Source: Paenibacillus oceani
GTDB taxonomy: Bacteria > Bacillota > Bacilli > Paenibacillales > NBRC-103111
DNA length: 64,000 bases
NCBI RefSeq assembly: GCF_014705615.1
Contig: NZ_JACXJA010000005.1
Location: 124,001 to 188,000 of the forward strand
Direction of reading: 5' to 3'
The notes under the pieces are model-generated. The model did not search any database. It saw nothing but the letters and a program-made list of their open reading frames with translations, and had not been told where the DNA came from. Numbering within the stretch: the first letter of the stretch is position 1; every line of letters begins with the position of its first letter. The position numbers and the translations under genes were made by a program. Of the stretch, positions 63,443-64,000 are shown in pieces.

Positions 63443-64000
63443 GACGACACCTTCCTTCCCAGATCGGTTCGATCGGCCGAACCGGGTTCGTACCCCGCCG
63501 CCTCATAGATCGCCTCGGTAAACTTCACGACTTTCAGTGCGTACTCGCCGGACACCATCACTTCGCGCCGGCCGAGTATCGCATCGACAAAGCTGCTGTC
63601 GGGATCGGTCTCGGCTTCGGGAAGCCGGGGCTGGACCGGATCTTCTCCGTACCGGTGCAGCGTAATGACACCGTTGTCATAAAAGATCCCGCCCGACTCG
63701 CCAATAAAGGCATAGGTTTCCTTCAGCTTCTGCAGCGGCGCGTATCCGATAATAGTCATCGTTCCGATAACGCCCTGATCGTAGCGGATGCTGGTCAGCG
63801 TATCGACTTCCACCGGAGACCCGTAACACTCCAACTGAACCGTCACCGACTGCGGCGTCAAATTCGTCGTCCACAGCAGGACATCGATTATATGGCTGCC
63901 GGAATCCATCAGCATGCCGCCCCCGGACAGCGCAGGATTTTGCCTCCACGTCCCTTCCTGGGACTTCTTCCAATTTTGGTACAACGCCGCCTGTACGCTC
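63439..64000 (-). CDS. Gfo/Idh/MocA-family oxidoreductase, C-terminal part (start outside window)
   Basis: The frame is open to the end of the window and encodes 186 residues of the C-terminal domain: LYQNWKKSQEGTWRQNP, the substrate-side motif GGGMLMDSGSHIIDVLLW with the conserved Asp and His, and YALKVVKFTEAIYEAAGY near the end. The N-terminal Rossmann domain must lie beyond base 64000. It is a different subfamily from its neighbour at 62426 and is coupled to it by a 4-base overlap. Confidence 0.88.
   Translation of the reverse strand, partial: SVQAALYQNWKKSQEGTWRQNPALSGGGMLMDSGSHIIDVLLWTTNLTPQSVTVQLECYGSPVEVDTLTSIRYDQGVIGTMTIIGYAPLQKLKETYAFIGESGGIFYDNGVITLHRYGEDPVQPRLPEAETDPDSSFVDAILGRREVMVSGEYALKVVKFTEAIYEAAGYEPGSADRTDLGRKVSS

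Noticed and set aside
40413-64000. Island as a prophage or transposon
   Set aside because: No integrase, transposase, terminal repeats or phage genes; base composition looks like the flanking housekeeping region.

Overview
The window is a 64 kb piece of a chromosome from a spore-forming, moderately GC-rich Firmicute of the Paenibacillaceae type (Paenibacillus or Cohnella-like). The evidence is strong purine-rich ribosome binding sites, frequent GTG and TTG starts, Bacillus-type genes (parEC, a YaaH/SleL-like spore hydrolase, a BmrCD-like exporter, double-headed DynA, a GerMN lipoprotein, an SLH protein) and AraC proteins of the YesN type. No rRNA, tRNA, CRISPR array, phage or intact insertion sequence was seen.

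The first 40 kb is mostly housekeeping. At 1-12 kb are an ECF sigma/DUF1835 fusion cut by the window edge, DeoR, Rrf2 and MarR regulators, a SulP anion transporter, a broken DUF4184 gene, methionine aminopeptidase, a small kinase-like protein, a two-component system, a PAP2 phosphatase and an rRNA-type methyltransferase. At 12-21 kb are topoisomerase IV, a GDSL hydrolase with an ABC-2 exporter, and a LysM/GH18 spore-lytic enzyme. At 21-32 kb are a heterodimeric ABC exporter with one degenerate ATP site, an unknown membrane-anchored protein, DynA, a small protein and endonuclease III. At 32-40 kb are envelope genes (SLH protein, GerMN lipoprotein, N-acetylmuramoyl-L-alanine amidase) separated by a threefold 40-bp repeat, followed by leuCD.

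The accessory region at 40.4-64 kb is the most interesting part. It looks like a duplicated carbohydrate-utilisation locus built around two paralogous proteins in which a complete GH31 (alpha-glucosidase superfamily) domain is fused to a YesN-type AraC DNA-binding domain (45360-48287 and 55737-58649). In both, the residues aligning with the GH31 nucleophile and acid/base aspartates are Cys and Gly. I infer that a dead glycosidase fold has become the ligand sensor of a transcription factor. Around them lie two orphan lipoprotein solute-binding proteins, a DUF4838 protein, two very large CBM9-like/heparinase II-III proteins (one with a signal peptide, one without), an FAD-dependent oxidoreductase and two Gfo/Idh/MocA oxidoreductases. 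The two divergent intergenic regions carry half-sites related to GTCATGAAAATACC in direct repeats 21 bp apart, on both strands, placed just upstream of the -35 elements. This is the geometry expected for an AraC-family activator. Together these suggest a self-contained regulon for taking up and breaking down a probably uronic-acid-containing oligosaccharide, controlled by pseudo-glycosidase regulators.
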